From NCBI RefSeq assembly GCF_022698145.1, contig NZ_JALDAX010000006.1, positions 372,001-436,000 on the forward strand: DNA of 64,000 bases, read 5' to 3'. Shown here piece after piece: positions 31,342 through 40,257 of this stretch. Each line of letters starts with the position of its first letter. The first letter of the stretch is position 1. A program made the position numbers and the translations under genes. The notes beneath the pieces are model-generated. The model saw only the letters and a list, made by a program, of their open reading frames with translations. It searched no databases and was not told where the DNA came from. This DNA is from Streptomyces spinosisporus (lineage in GTDB: Bacteria; Actinomycetota; Actinomycetes; Streptomycetales; Streptomycetaceae).

Positions 31342-32346
31342 ATGGCCAGGCCCAACAAGCGCACCACCCTTCGTGAGGTGGCCGAGGCGACTGGCCTCTC
31401 CACCGCAGCCGTCTCCTACGCCCTGCGCGGCAAGCACGTCTCCAAGGAGACCGAGGAACGGGTGCGCCGGGCCGCGGCCGAACTGGGCTACGAGGCCGAT
31501 CCCATCGCCCGCGCCCTCGCCAGCGGCCGCACCAGCATGGTCGGTGTGCTGGCCGGCGACCTGCAGGACCTGTGGCTGCAGCAGTTGATGGCGGCCATCG
31601 GGCGCGAGCTGCTGGCCGGCGACCGGTACGCGCTGATCCTGGACGCGGGCGGTGACCCCGACCGTGAGCTGGCGCTCGCCAAGCAGCTGCGCGACCAGCG
31701 CGTCGACGCGCTCCTGGTCTCCCCCGTGAACCCGGCGGCGGAGGGGTGGGCCGCGATCGCCGACGCACTTCCGGTGGTGGCGGTGGGCGACTCACTGAGC
31801 CGGGCCCGCACCGCCGGGCAGGTCATCTTCGACAACCGCGCCGGCATCGACGCCGTACTGGAGTATCTGCACGGGCTCGGCCACCGCCGGGTGACCGTTC
31901 TGACGCCGACGCGTCCGAGCACTCCGGACCGGCCGGCCGACGTGTATGTGGGCGAGGCGGCCGGGCGGCTCGGGCTGCGGGCCGAACTGGTCCCCTGTCC
32001 ACAGGAGTTGGGCGAGGCGACGGCGGTGGCACGGCGCGTGCTGCAGAGCGCGCACTCGCCGACCGCCGTGTTCTGCTTCTCCGACTCACTGGCGTACGGG
32101 GTGTACGCGGCCGCGGCGGAGGACTCGTTGGAGGTGGGCCGGGACGTCTCCGTGGTGGGTTACGACGACCATCCGGTCTCCCGGGTGCTCACACCGCCGC
32201 TGACCACGGTGGACTGGGGGTTGAGCGAGATCGCGGAGGAGGCGGCACGGCTGACCGTGGCCGCCATCGAGGGCAGGCGGGTGCGCAAGAAGCGGGTGCT
32301 GTGCGCTCCGCGGATGCGCGAGCGGGGGTCGACCGTGCGCGCGTGA
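31342..32346 (+). CDS. LacI/GalR-family transcriptional regulator
   Basis: A 334-residue regulator with an N-terminal HTH (TLREVAEATGLSTAAVSYALRGKHVSKETEERVRRAA, residues 9-45), hinge GYEADPIARALASGRT, and a periplasmic-binding-protein-like sensor domain ending VVGYDDHPVSRVLTPPLTTVD. It probably represses the divergent amidohydrolase/dioxygenase operon and itself through the two operators in the 216-bp gap, and is released by a pathway metabolite. ATG at 31342 is the only start near the HTH. Confidence 0.92.
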   Translation: MARPNKRTTLREVAEATGLSTAAVSYALRGKHVSKETEERVRRAAAELGYEADPIARALASGRTSMVGVLAGDLQDLWLQQLMAAIGRELLAGDRYALILDAGGDPDRELALAKQLRDQRVDALLVSPVNPAAEGWAAIADALPVVAVGDSLSRARTAGQVIFDNRAGIDAVLEYLHGLGHRRVTVLTPTRPSTPDRPADVYVGEAAGRLGLRAELVPCPQELGEATAVARRVLQSAHSPTAVFCFSDSLAYGVYAAAAEDSLEVGRDVSVVGYDDHPVSRVLTPPLTTVDWGLSEIAEEAARLTVAAIEGRRVRKKRVLCAPRMRERGSTVRA

Positions 32347-32379
32347 ACGTGCGATGAACCGCCGATAGACTCGCACAGC

Positions 32380-33168
32380 ATGACCGTCTCGCATGCGTTC
32401 ACCCGTTATGTCGCGATCGGTGACAGTCTCAGCGAGGGCATCGGCGATCCCGGCCCGGCGGGCGTGCACCGCGGCTGGGCCGACCGGTTCGCCGAGATCC
32501 TGGCGCAGACACAACCCGGCCTCACGTACGGCAACCTCGCGGTGCGCGGCAAGACCAGCACGCAGATCGCGGCAGACCAACTCGGCCCCGCACTCGCGTT
32601 GCGCCCCGACCTGGTCACGGTGACGACGGGCATGAACGACGTCGTACGGCCGCGGTACGACCCCGAGGCGGTCGCCGCGAACATCGAGGAGACATTCGCC
32701 CGGCTCACCGCGTCGGGTGCGCGGGTCGCCACCATGACCTTCCCGGACCTGGGCAAGATCTCCCCCGTCGCGCGCCGGGTGCGCCCCCGCATCCTCGACC
32801 TCAACGCGCGTCTACGTGACCTGGCGAGCCGCTACGAGGTCGCCCTCCTGGACCTCTTCCCCCTCCCCTTCACGGCCGACCCCCGCATGTGGAGCGACGA
32901 CCGCCTCCACGCGAGCCCCACCGGCCACACCCGCATCGCCGCAGGCATGGCCCACACCTTCGCCCTCCCGGGCCACGCCACCTGGTCACACCCCCTCCCC
33001 CCGACCACACGCGCCCCCACCCTGAAAGCCCTCGGCGCCGACCTGCGCTGGACCGTCGACCACGTCGGCCCCTGGGCATGGCGACGACTACGCGGACACA
33101 CACCGGGCGACGGCTTCACGGCGAAGAGACCGGTGCCGGGTCCGGTGAGGCCGCAGCACGTGGGGTGA
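32380..33168 (+). CDS. SGNH/GDSL-family esterase
   Basis: A 262-residue SGNH hydrolase. Block I is YVAIGDSLSEG (nucleophile Ser17), block II the Gly in YGNLAVRGK, block III TGMNDVV, and block V the Asp/His pair in DDRLHASPTGH. No signal peptide is visible, so it is likely cytoplasmic. Hydrolyses ester bonds in lipids or acetylated sugars. It starts 33 bp after the LacI-family gene in the same direction. The 3' end overlaps the convergent GAF gene by 53 bp. Confidence 0.88.
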   Translation: MTVSHAFTRYVAIGDSLSEGIGDPGPAGVHRGWADRFAEILAQTQPGLTYGNLAVRGKTSTQIAADQLGPALALRPDLVTVTTGMNDVVRPRYDPEAVAANIEETFARLTASGARVATMTFPDLGKISPVARRVRPRILDLNARLRDLASRYEVALLDLFPLPFTADPRMWSDDRLHASPTGHTRIAAGMAHTFALPGHATWSHPLPPTTRAPTLKALGADLRWTVDHVGPWAWRRLRGHTPGDGFTAKRPVPGPVRPQHVG

Positions 33169-33865
33169 CCGGGCCCGCCGGCACCGAGCAACCGCCCCTC
33201 GATCCGCGTCGGATGACGCTGCGGTCGGGCGCGAGACAGGCGGTGCGACTGACCCCGGCGTACTCCCGGGCGTGCCGGATGTGCGAGGCGGTTCGCTCGG
33301 CCAAGAGGGCGAGGAGCCGCGCGTCGGCGCGTGGGAAGGGGCTGCCCTCCCGTGCGCACACGAGGACGCCGTAGCGGTGTTCGCCGGTGGCGAGGGGGAC
33401 GCAGAGCACGGGCCGGGACCGGTCGGCCACCGGGTGGGCGCGGTACCACACTCCCCCGTCCCCGGCACCGTCCCGGTCCTCCGGGTGCTCGGCCGCCGGG
33501 AATGCCGCGTCCCGAGCCACGGCCGCCACCCACCGCGGGTCCGGCAGCGCGTCCGGGTCGCCCGCGATGGCCGCGTGGCCCGGCACGCTCGTCCCGTCGA
33601 CCCGTACGGCCGCCGCCGAGCAGCGAAAATGGCGGCAGGCCCTCCAGGTCAGTTCGGCGCAGGTGGTGTCCTCGTCGAGCGTGGTGCCGATGCCCGTCAG
33701 CAGCCGCAGCAGCGTCCCGGCCGGGACCCGGGGGATCGTTCGCCGGGACGCGCGGGTCCGCGCGCCCGGCCGCGTCGCCCGCCGCGGGGCCGCGGAGCGG
33801 GCGGAGCAACCGCACGACACCGAAGACGTATGAGTCGTGACAAACCAGAGCGTCGTACGCACCAT
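33116..33865 (-). CDS. GAF-like domain protein
   Basis: A 249-residue protein. Residues about 50-210 look like a GAF domain (LLRLLTGIGTTLDEDTTCAELTWRA, CVPLATGEHRYGVLVCARE, FPRADARLLALLAERTASHIRHARE). The first 45 and last 40 residues are low-complexity and may not be translated as predicted; the start (ATG 33865) and the C-terminus, which overlaps the convergent SGNH gene by 53 bp, are uncertain. No output domain is visible. It may be a small-molecule sensor; no partner is adjacent. Confidence 0.6.
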   Translation of the reverse strand: MVRTTLWFVTTHTSSVSCGCSARSAAPRRATRPGARTRASRRTIPRVPAGTLLRLLTGIGTTLDEDTTCAELTWRACRHFRCSAAAVRVDGTSVPGHAAIAGDPDALPDPRWVAAVARDAAFPAAEHPEDRDGAGDGGVWYRAHPVADRSRPVLCVPLATGEHRYGVLVCAREGSPFPRADARLLALLAERTASHIRHAREYAGVSRTACLAPDRSVIRRGSRGGCSVPAGPVTPRAAASPDPAPVSSP

Positions 33866-33889
33866 CCGCCGCTCATCGGCGGCATCGGC

Positions 33890-35599
33890 TCAATCGGCCG
33901 CGAGGCCGTGCTCGTCCGCACAGCACGCGCCGTCGGGCGCGGCGGCCGCCTTCGTCTCCAGCCGGCAGTAGCAGGACGCCTCGATCGGTACGTCGGCCGT
34001 CGCCGTGGCGATCTTCAGCTGCTGGGCCACGATCCGGGCCTCGCCGTCCTTGCCGAGGCGCGTGAGGCACTCGTGGAAGCCGTGCAGGGACCAGACGTTG
34101 CCCGGATGCTGCTGCGCGCGCGGCAGGGTGGCGTCGAGGCCAAGGTCGGCGCGGTAGACGGCCTCGGCCTCCGCGACCAGGCCCTGTTCGAGGAGCAGCG
34201 CCCCGTAGGCGTGCCGGGTGGGCTGCATCCAGCCCCACGGCTCGTCGTACGGCAGTCCGTCGTCCAGCTCGATCGATCGGCGCAGCGCCGCGAACGCCGC
34301 GTCGTGGCGCCCCTTGCGGTACTCCAGCTCGCCGTCCAGCATCGCCCCGGCGATCGCGAGGATGTCCGCGCAGGTGTTGTTGAACAGCATCCGGGTCTCC
34401 GGGACGCGGGCGGCTGCCTCGCGGAAGAGTCCGCGCTCGGTCTCGGCCTCGTCGACTCGGCCCGTGGCCGAGAGCGCGACCCCGCGGGCGTAGTGCAGCA
34501 TGGCCGTGCTCACGCAGTACAGCCGCGGGTCCGCGGGCATCGCGAGGGCGAGGATGTCGTCCCAGCGGCCGAAGCGGATGAGCACGTGCACGCGCATGGC
34601 GAGGAAGCCCTCCAGCCAGTCGGCCATGGGCGGGCTCTCGACGCGCAGCAGTTCCTCGGGGACGGCCGCCTCCAGCCGGCGCACGGTCTCGATGGCGTCC
34701 TCGTAGCGGCCGAGGAACATCGCCCCGTAGATCCTGAAGTGGAGGTTGTGGCACCGGTAGAGGGTGTAGAAGTTCATCGCCCCGGCCCTGGCCAGGAACT
34801 TCTCGTCGGCCTCGATCGCCGTGGTGTTGTCGGAGACGACCCGGCGGTAGTCGCCGCAGAGCACCTCCAGATGGGAGGGCATGTGCTGCAGATGTCCCGC
34901 GTCCGGCATCAGGCCGCGCAGCCGGTCGCCGGCGAACAGGGCGGCCTCGGGGGTCGGGGACATCTCCATCAGGTGGATGTACATGTGGAGCAGCCCCGGG
35001 TGGCCTGCGCCCGCTTCCGTGGCGATCGCCCGTTCCAGCACACCCCGGGCCTCCGTGGTGCGCGCCCCGGGAGCCGGTGTGCCCGTGCGCAGGTCCCACA
35101 GCTGCCAGGGGGTGAGGTTCATCAGGGCGTCCGCGTACAGCGTCGCCACGTCGAGGTCGTCGGGGGCCAGTTGATGGACGTCCCGCATGCTGTCGGCGTA
35201 GGCGGTGTTCCACACGGAGCAGGTCTCGGCGTCGAGGGCCCGCTGCTGCGGATAGCGGGCGCGCAGGGCGCCGACGAGGGCCTGCTCGACGGGTGTGGCA
35301 CCGGCGGCCTTCTCGTGCGCGCGCTCGACCGCGGCGTGGGTGCGCTCCACCGTCCGCGCCAGGTCCTGTTCGTCGAAGAACTCCCAGGGCTTGTTGTAGT
35401 TGGGGCCCAGTGCATAGGCGACGCCCCAGTCGGCCATGGCGCAGCCGGGGTCCGCCGCGGCGGCGGCCTCGAAGCAGCGCACGGCCTCTTCGTGGTTGAA
35501 GGCGTACGTCCAGTTCAGTCCGCGGTCGAACCACATCTGCGCCTCGGCGGACGTGGTCGTCACACGCCGGCCGTGGCTGCCGAGGTCGTAATAGGTCAC
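33890..35599 (-). CDS. Tetratricopeptide-repeat protein
   Basis: A 569-residue soluble protein built of TPR-like helical pairs (AFNHEEAVRCFEAAAAADPGCAMADWGVAYALGPN near residue 33, MLHYARGVALSATGRVDEAE, AFAALRRSIELDDGLPYDEPWGW, YGALLLEQGLVAEAEAVYRADLGLD). The motif GHLQHMPSHLE mid-protein is conserved in this family of actinobacterial TPR proteins, and the C-terminus holds a Cys cluster (CYCRLE and CCADEHG). No function can be assigned. Start is GTG at 35599. It is divergent from the chitinase. Confidence 0.8.
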   Translation of the reverse strand: MTYYDLGSHGRRVTTTSAEAQMWFDRGLNWTYAFNHEEAVRCFEAAAAADPGCAMADWGVAYALGPNYNKPWEFFDEQDLARTVERTHAAVERAHEKAAGATPVEQALVGALRARYPQQRALDAETCSVWNTAYADSMRDVHQLAPDDLDVATLYADALMNLTPWQLWDLRTGTPAPGARTTEARGVLERAIATEAGAGHPGLLHMYIHLMEMSPTPEAALFAGDRLRGLMPDAGHLQHMPSHLEVLCGDYRRVVSDNTTAIEADEKFLARAGAMNFYTLYRCHNLHFRIYGAMFLGRYEDAIETVRRLEAAVPEELLRVESPPMADWLEGFLAMRVHVLIRFGRWDDILALAMPADPRLYCVSTAMLHYARGVALSATGRVDEAETERGLFREAAARVPETRMLFNNTCADILAIAGAMLDGELEYRKGRHDAAFAALRRSIELDDGLPYDEPWGWMQPTRHAYGALLLEQGLVAEAEAVYRADLGLDATLPRAQQHPGNVWSLHGFHECLTRLGKDGEARIVAQQLKIATATADVPIEASCYCRLETKAAAAPDGACCADEHGLAAD

Positions 35600-35663
35600 C
35601 CCTCACGAAATACCGCACAACGGCCGTAAGGCACAAGTCGTCTTCGTGGGCAAAGAAATTGCA

Positions 35664-35697
35664 TGGTCCAGACCAAAAGCGTGTTTGGTCTAGTCCA
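35664..35697 (+). promoter_or_regulatory. Chitinase-type direct repeats / DasR-like operator
   Basis: TGGTCCAGACCA (35664-35675) and TGGTCTAGTCCA (35686-35697) are the 12-bp repeats known upstream of streptomycete chitinase genes and resemble DasR-responsive elements. They lie about 70 to 100 bp upstream of the chitinase start. Confidence 0.75.
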
Positions 35698-35765
35698 ACC
35701 GATGGACGGGGTGATCCGGCAGCAGGAAGCTGGGGCCCTCTCCCCACCCCCACCGGAGGCACATC

Positions 35766-36974
35766 GTGAGACGTCTTCGCGCATGTCTGGGCGCAGCCGC
35801 GGCAGTTGGACTCACCGCCGCGGGCACCACCGCTCTGATCGCAGGAAACGCCTCGGGCGCGACCAGCGCGCTCGACAACCGCTGGTACGCGGCGGCTCCC
35901 TATCTGATGCCGCTGGACAACGACCCGCCGGACCCGGGCGCCATCATGGACGCCACCGGCCTCAAGGCCTTCCAGCTCGCCTTCGTCCTCGCCCCCAACG
36001 GCGGTGGCTGCACGCCGACTTGGGGCGGCACCGCACCCGTCTCCTCGGACACCGCCGTCCAGTCCGTCATCAACACCATCCGCGGCAAGGGCGGCGACGT
36101 CTCCGTCTCCATCGGCGGCTACGGCGGCACCAAGCTCGGTCAGGCGTGCTCCGACACGGCCTCGACCGCGGCGGCGTACCAGCAGGTCATCACCAAGTAC
36201 GGCCTGCACGCGATCGACTTCGACCTGGAGGAGCCGGAGTACGAGAACACCGCGGCGATCAAGAACGAGATCGGCGCCGCGAAGATCCTCCAGCAGAACA
36301 ACCCCGGTCTGTACGTCTCCGTCACCACCGCCGGTACCGCCGACGGCACCGGCTGGTTCGGCAAGCAGATGCTGCTGGAGGCGAAGTCGCAGGGCTTCAC
36401 GCCCAACAACTTCTCCATCATGCCGTTCGACGGCGGCTTCAACGGAGCGGCCTCGCAGACGAGCGCGCTCACCAACTTCAACTCCATCCTGCAGTCGACC
36501 TTCGGCTGGGACCAGGCCACGGCCTACGCCCACGAGGGCTTCTCGGGGATGAACGGGCGCAGCGACACCGGCGAGATGTTCACGCAGTCCGACTTCCAGA
36601 CCGTGCTGGACTACGCCACCAGTCACCACATGGACCGCTTCACCTTCTGGTCCCTGAACCGCGACCGCCAGTGCAACCCGCCGGACAACGGCGGCCGCAC
36701 GTCCGGCACTTGCTCCAGCGTGACCCAGAACTCCTGGGACTTCGCGAAGTACTCGGTGAAGTTCGCGGGCGCCACACCTCCCGAGACGAACCCGACGCCC
36801 ACCCCCACGCCGACGCCCACCTCCTGCAAGACCGCCTGGAGTTCGAGCGCGGTCTACAACGCGGGCGACGAGGTCTCCTACAACAAGCACAACTGGAAGG
36901 CCAAGTGGTGGACCCAGAACGAGGCGCCGGCCGCCTCCGACTGGGGCGTGTGGCAGGACGAGGGCGCCTGCTGA
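35766..36974 (+). CDS. Secreted GH18 chitinase with C-terminal chitin-binding module
   Basis: A 402-residue exported enzyme. A signal peptide with a hydrophobic core (ACLGAAAAVGLTAAGTTALIA, residues about 6-26) precedes the GH18 barrel: VSVSIGGYGG and IDFDLEEPE, the variant DxxDxDxE catalytic motif with the acid Glu in DFDLE. A PTPTPTPTPT linker joins a C-terminal CBM5/12-like module (CKTAWSSSAVYNAGDEVSYN, NWKAKWWTQNEAP). It degrades chitin outside the cell. GTG start behind GGAGG. Induction by chito-oligosaccharides is expected from the repeats upstream. Confidence 0.92.
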   Translation: MRRLRACLGAAAAVGLTAAGTTALIAGNASGATSALDNRWYAAAPYLMPLDNDPPDPGAIMDATGLKAFQLAFVLAPNGGGCTPTWGGTAPVSSDTAVQSVINTIRGKGGDVSVSIGGYGGTKLGQACSDTASTAAAYQQVITKYGLHAIDFDLEEPEYENTAAIKNEIGAAKILQQNNPGLYVSVTTAGTADGTGWFGKQMLLEAKSQGFTPNNFSIMPFDGGFNGAASQTSALTNFNSILQSTFGWDQATAYAHEGFSGMNGRSDTGEMFTQSDFQTVLDYATSHHMDRFTFWSLNRDRQCNPPDNGGRTSGTCSSVTQNSWDFAKYSVKFAGATPPETNPTPTPTPTPTSCKTAWSSSAVYNAGDEVSYNKHNWKAKWWTQNEAPAASDWGVWQDEGAC

Positions 36975-36992
36975 GGACGGTCCTACGGATCC

Positions 36993-37028
36993 ACGGTGCC
37001 GTCCGCCGCTACAGGTGGACGGCACCGT
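36993..37028 (+). terminator. Hairpin after the chitinase gene
   Basis: Perfect 12-bp arms ACGGTGCCGTCC (36993-37004) and its complement (37017-37028) around a 12-nt loop, 18 bp past the chitinase stop; it also overlaps the last codons of the convergent hydrolase. Confidence 0.7.
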
Positions 37029-37707
37029 CCGCCGCGCACGCCCGCGCCGTCAGCCCCTCGGTGTCCGGATCCGCGCCCAGCATCTCCGCCACGATCCCGG
37101 CCGTGGCGCGATGCCAGTCCCCCATGCGGCGGATCATCGCGTGATCGCCGCCCTGCACGGTCACCAGGCCCGCCGACGCCCCCGCCTGCCTCGCCCTGCG
37201 CACATGGTCCGCGGACTCGGCGGGAGGCGTGACGCGGTCGCGGTCCCCGTGCAGCACCACCAGGCGGACGCCCGTCAGATGGCGGGCCGAGTCCTCGGGC
37301 GGACACCACGGCGCCAGTGCCAGCACCCCGCGCACCAGCGGGTGCGACGCGGCCCGCAGCGCCGCTCTGCCGCCCATCGAGTGCCCGACGAGGACCGTGG
37401 GCACGTCCCCCGCGAGGCGGCGCAGTTCGTCCAGTGCCCGCAGCGCGTCGTCGGCGGGATCGCCGTCGTTCCAGCCCCGGTGCCGGTAACGGACCCGGCC
37501 GAGCAGGGTGTCGGGCGGCGCGGCAGCTGCGGCCACCCGCAGCAGCGGATGCATGCGGAGCACGGCGAGCTGCCAGGGGCGCGCCGGCCGGTGGTTCAGC
37601 TCGCTGCCGCCGTGCAGCGTCACGATCGCGCCGGACGCGGCATCGCGGGGCATGTGCCGCACGATCAGCGCGGACGCCCCCCGCTGCACTGCTCCTGCGC
37701 GTCCCAC
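37009..37707 (-). CDS. Alpha/beta-fold hydrolase
   Basis: A 232-residue alpha/beta hydrolase: oxyanion strand VTLHGGSELNHR, nucleophile elbow VGHSMGGRAAL, acid in VLHGDRDRVTPP and His in GGDHAMIRR, the dienelactone-hydrolase/dipeptidyl-peptidase style order. Substrate unknown. GTG at 37707, behind GGAGAGG, is preferred over the ATG at 37653 because it includes the first strand region and has a ribosome site. It converges on the chitinase. Confidence 0.82.
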   Translation of the reverse strand: MGRAGAVQRGASALIVRHMPRDAASGAIVTLHGGSELNHRPARPWQLAVLRMHPLLRVAAAAAPPDTLLGRVRYRHRGWNDGDPADDALRALDELRRLAGDVPTVLVGHSMGGRAALRAASHPLVRGVLALAPWCPPEDSARHLTGVRLVVLHGDRDRVTPPAESADHVRRARQAGASAGLVTVQGGDHAMIRRMGDWHRATAGIVAEMLGADPDTEGLTARACAADGAVHL

Positions 37708-37907
37708 CGGTACGGCACCTCTCCGTTGCGGACCCCCATCCTCCCCCGGAGATCCTGTGAGGTGGTGCAGCAAGGGGCGCACGCCGGAGATCAGTGAGCC
37801 CTGTACGCGCCTCCACGCGGGCGGGGAAAATGCGCCACGTCCGCGCTCCCGTGACCGCGGCCCGGTGCACCTCAGCTCCAACTCGCCAAGAAAGCAGGTC
37901 GGCTGCC

Positions 37908-38639
37908 GTGCTGCTACGTCTGCCCGAGTCCGTGTCCGAAGCGCAGGAGTGCATGGCCGAAGGCGCCGTACCGATCGGCGGGGCGACCCTGGTGTGGGCC
38001 GGCTGGCAACGCGACGGATTCCCCGAACAGGCCATGTCGCTGCGCAACCTGCCGGAGGCCAATGTGCTCGCGCGCGGCGCGCTGGGCGCCGCCGTGGTGC
38101 TGGGCCGGATCGACGACCGTGTGCCCGAGGTGCTGCACCGGGCGGCGGCCACGGTGGGGACGGGCGCCGTGCGCCGCACGGCCACCGTCGGCGGGAACAT
38201 CGTCGGCAGCACCCTGCGCTGTCTGCTGCCTGCCGCCCTGGTGCTGACCGCGCGGGCAAGGGTGCTCGACCGGGACCGGGTCTTCGAGACCGATCTCGCC
38301 GAAGTCGTGGCCAAGAACCATCTGCTGCTCAGCCTGCACTGGCCCGAACCGGTCGCCAGCAGCTACCGCAAGCTGCCCGCCGAGGCGGGCGGCCCGCCGC
38401 CGTTCGTCGTCGCCGCCGCGGTGCACACCCCCGACGACGCGCCCGCCCGGCTCCATGTCGCCGTCCGCGACGGCTACGACGTGCTCGCGGACGACGTCCC
38501 CTGCCACACCGGCAGCGACGAGGCGATCGCCGCCCTGGGCGCCACTCCCCTCGGCACCCTGCACTCCACGGCGTGGCAGGTCGTGCGCGACCACGTCACC
38601 GACCTGCTGAACCGTCCCGTGGGCCGGTCCCCGCAGTAG
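37908..38639 (+). CDS. Orphan CoxM-like FAD-binding subunit
   Basis: A 243-residue protein resembling the flavin subunit of molybdenum hydroxylases. Degenerate versions of the two FAD loops are readable: VPIGGATLVWAGW (normally AGGxSLxP) and RTATVGGNIVGSTLRCLLPAALVL (TIGGN). It is about 45 residues shorter than CoxM at 47059 and lacks adjacent iron-sulfur and molybdenum subunits, so it may have another role or partner elsewhere. GTG at 37908 follows AGGT; the frame is open 38 codons further upstream without similarity. Confidence 0.7.
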   Translation: MLLRLPESVSEAQECMAEGAVPIGGATLVWAGWQRDGFPEQAMSLRNLPEANVLARGALGAAVVLGRIDDRVPEVLHRAAATVGTGAVRRTATVGGNIVGSTLRCLLPAALVLTARARVLDRDRVFETDLAEVVAKNHLLLSLHWPEPVASSYRKLPAEAGGPPPFVVAAAVHTPDDAPARLHVAVRDGYDVLADDVPCHTGSDEAIAALGATPLGTLHSTAWQVVRDHVTDLLNRPVGRSPQ

Positions 38640-38725
38640 CTCGCGTTGCTCCGTCCGAGTGGTGCATCCCCACCTACGGTCGTAGCGTCGGTAGGGTCGG
38701 TTCGTGACGACAGGGGGCAGCGGAT

Positions 38726-39193
38726 ATGCGCAGCTACGCACTCAGGACTGCGGTGACGCTCTGTTTCGCGGCCTCGCTGGCGGCGGCAGCGGGCGCACCG
38801 TCGTCCGCCCGCCCCACGGCGGCCCCGGCCGCGGACACGGTGCGTCAGGAGCCCCGTTCCCCCGTGATCGTGGACTGCTTCTGGCACGCGAACGTACGCC
38901 CCGCCGACTTCATGCTCGCCTGCGGTGACGGCAACAGCCGGCTGACCTCGCTGCACTGGTCGAAGTGGAGCACGGGCTCGGCGAGTGCCGAGGGCGTCAA
39001 CGTCGTCAACGACTGCAGGCCCTACTGCGCGGCCGGAAAGTTCCACTCCTACCGCGTCGTCGTCCGCCTGGACCGCGTCAAGCCCTGGAAAAAGCACCCC
39101 GAGGTGCAGCACTACAGCCGGATCACCCTGGAGTACCAGGGCGACAGGCCGGACGGCTTCGCGCGGACGGTGACGTATCCCCTGTGGGACTGA
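38726..39193 (+). CDS. Secreted protein of unknown function
   Basis: A 155-residue exported protein: signal peptide with hydrophobic core TAVTLCFAASLAAAAGAP (residues about 8-25), then a mature domain of about 115 residues with four cysteines (VDCFW, LACGDG, NDCRPYC) that could form two disulfides. Motifs LTSLHWSKWST and HSYRVVVRLDRVK recur in streptomycete secreted proteins of unknown role. No catalytic signature is recognised. Confidence 0.75.
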   Translation: MRSYALRTAVTLCFAASLAAAAGAPSSARPTAAPAADTVRQEPRSPVIVDCFWHANVRPADFMLACGDGNSRLTSLHWSKWSTGSASAEGVNVVNDCRPYCAAGKFHSYRVVVRLDRVKPWKKHPEVQHYSRITLEYQGDRPDGFARTVTYPLWD

Positions 39194-39211
39194 GCCCGTC
39201 GCCCGGCGGTG

Positions 39212-40207
39212 TCACAGGCGGTCGTCCGCGCTCGTCGGCGGCCGGTCCGGCGGGGTCTCCCCCGCGGTGAGGTGTTCCAGGACCTCGACCAGTTCCTGGC
39301 AGGCCTGTTCCACCGAGCGTCTGGTGTGGAGCTGCTCGGTGATCAGCGCGGACAGCAGCAGCGCGGTCAAAGCCATCCCTCCGTTGAAGGCCTGAAGCTG
39401 GATCATCACCTGGATGTGGGTCAGCCGCTCGAACGGCCCGACCGGGTCCGTCGCCGCGACCGTGGCCATCACGGAGGCGAACAGGGCGCACAGCATGCTG
39501 CCCGCCAGCTGGAACCGCAGCGCCGCCCAGATCAGCAGCGGGTAGACGAGGAACAGCATGCTCAAATCGCTGTGGGTGGCGAAGGGGACGACGACGCAGG
39601 CCACGACGGTCAGCGCCAGGGCCTCCTTCCACCGCGGCGCGCGCAGTTGGCGCCGGGCCCCGTGGAGCACCAGCAGAACCGGGGTGACGATCAGGACGCC
39701 CATCGCGTCACCGGCCCACCAGGCCGACCAGACGAGCCAGAAGGCGTCCAAGGCCAGCTTGCCGGTGAGCACGAGGAGTCCGGCTCCCGCGGTGGCACTG
39801 ACCAGCGTGGCCGTCAGGGCCCCCAGGAACACCAGGGCCACACCGTCGCGCAGCCGGGCGAGGTCGGTGCGGAAGCCCACCTTGCGCAGCATGTAGTACG
39901 CGCAGACGGGGGCGGCCGTGTTGCCCACCAGGGTGCCGACCACGGCTAGCTGCACGGAGCTGATGGACAGGACGACGGAGAGGGCGCCGAGCGCGATGCC
40001 CGGCCAGGTGCGCAGCCCGAACAGGAGCAGACAGGCGACGGCCACGCCCGTGGGCGGCCAAATGGGTGTGACCACCGCGTCCTCGACGACGAGCCGGCGC
40101 AGCAGTCCGAGCCGCCCGGCGGCGTAGTAGCAGGCGGCGACGGCCAGCGTCTGGAGGGCGTAGACGGCCGGCCGCCGCAGGTCCTGGAGAGCCACCACAG
40201 CTGCCAT
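39212..40207 (-). CDS. MASE1-domain membrane sensor protein
   Basis: A 331-residue membrane protein with eight to nine hydrophobic segments and the MASE1 hallmark VTPIWPPTGVAVACLLLFGLRTWPGIALGA (residues about 45-75) and SAWWAGDAMGVLIVTPVLL. A short cytoplasmic helix at the end (LHTRRSVEQACQELVEVLEHL) could be a coiled coil; no kinase or cyclase domain follows. It probably senses a ligand for a separate partner, most simply the phosphatase encoded 50 bp upstream in the same direction. ATG at 40207 was chosen; TTG 45 bp upstream is possible. Confidence 0.82.
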   Translation of the reverse strand: MAAVVALQDLRRPAVYALQTLAVAACYYAAGRLGLLRRLVVEDAVVTPIWPPTGVAVACLLLFGLRTWPGIALGALSVVLSISSVQLAVVGTLVGNTAAPVCAYYMLRKVGFRTDLARLRDGVALVFLGALTATLVSATAGAGLLVLTGKLALDAFWLVWSAWWAGDAMGVLIVTPVLLVLHGARRQLRAPRWKEALALTVVACVVVPFATHSDLSMLFLVYPLLIWAALRFQLAGSMLCALFASVMATVAATDPVGPFERLTHIQVMIQLQAFNGGMALTALLLSALITEQLHTRRSVEQACQELVEVLEHLTAGETPPDRPPTSADDRL

Positions 40208-40257
40208 CAGACACCGCCGCGGCCCGGTCAGCGAGGCGAGGCGTGGCGGCAACGGGC

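Noticed and set aside
33873..37025. A 1050-codon minus-strand frame across the chitinase and TPR genes
   Set aside because: Shadow frame: the opposite strand encodes a signal-peptide-bearing GH18 chitinase with linker and binding module, and another frame encodes the TPR protein.
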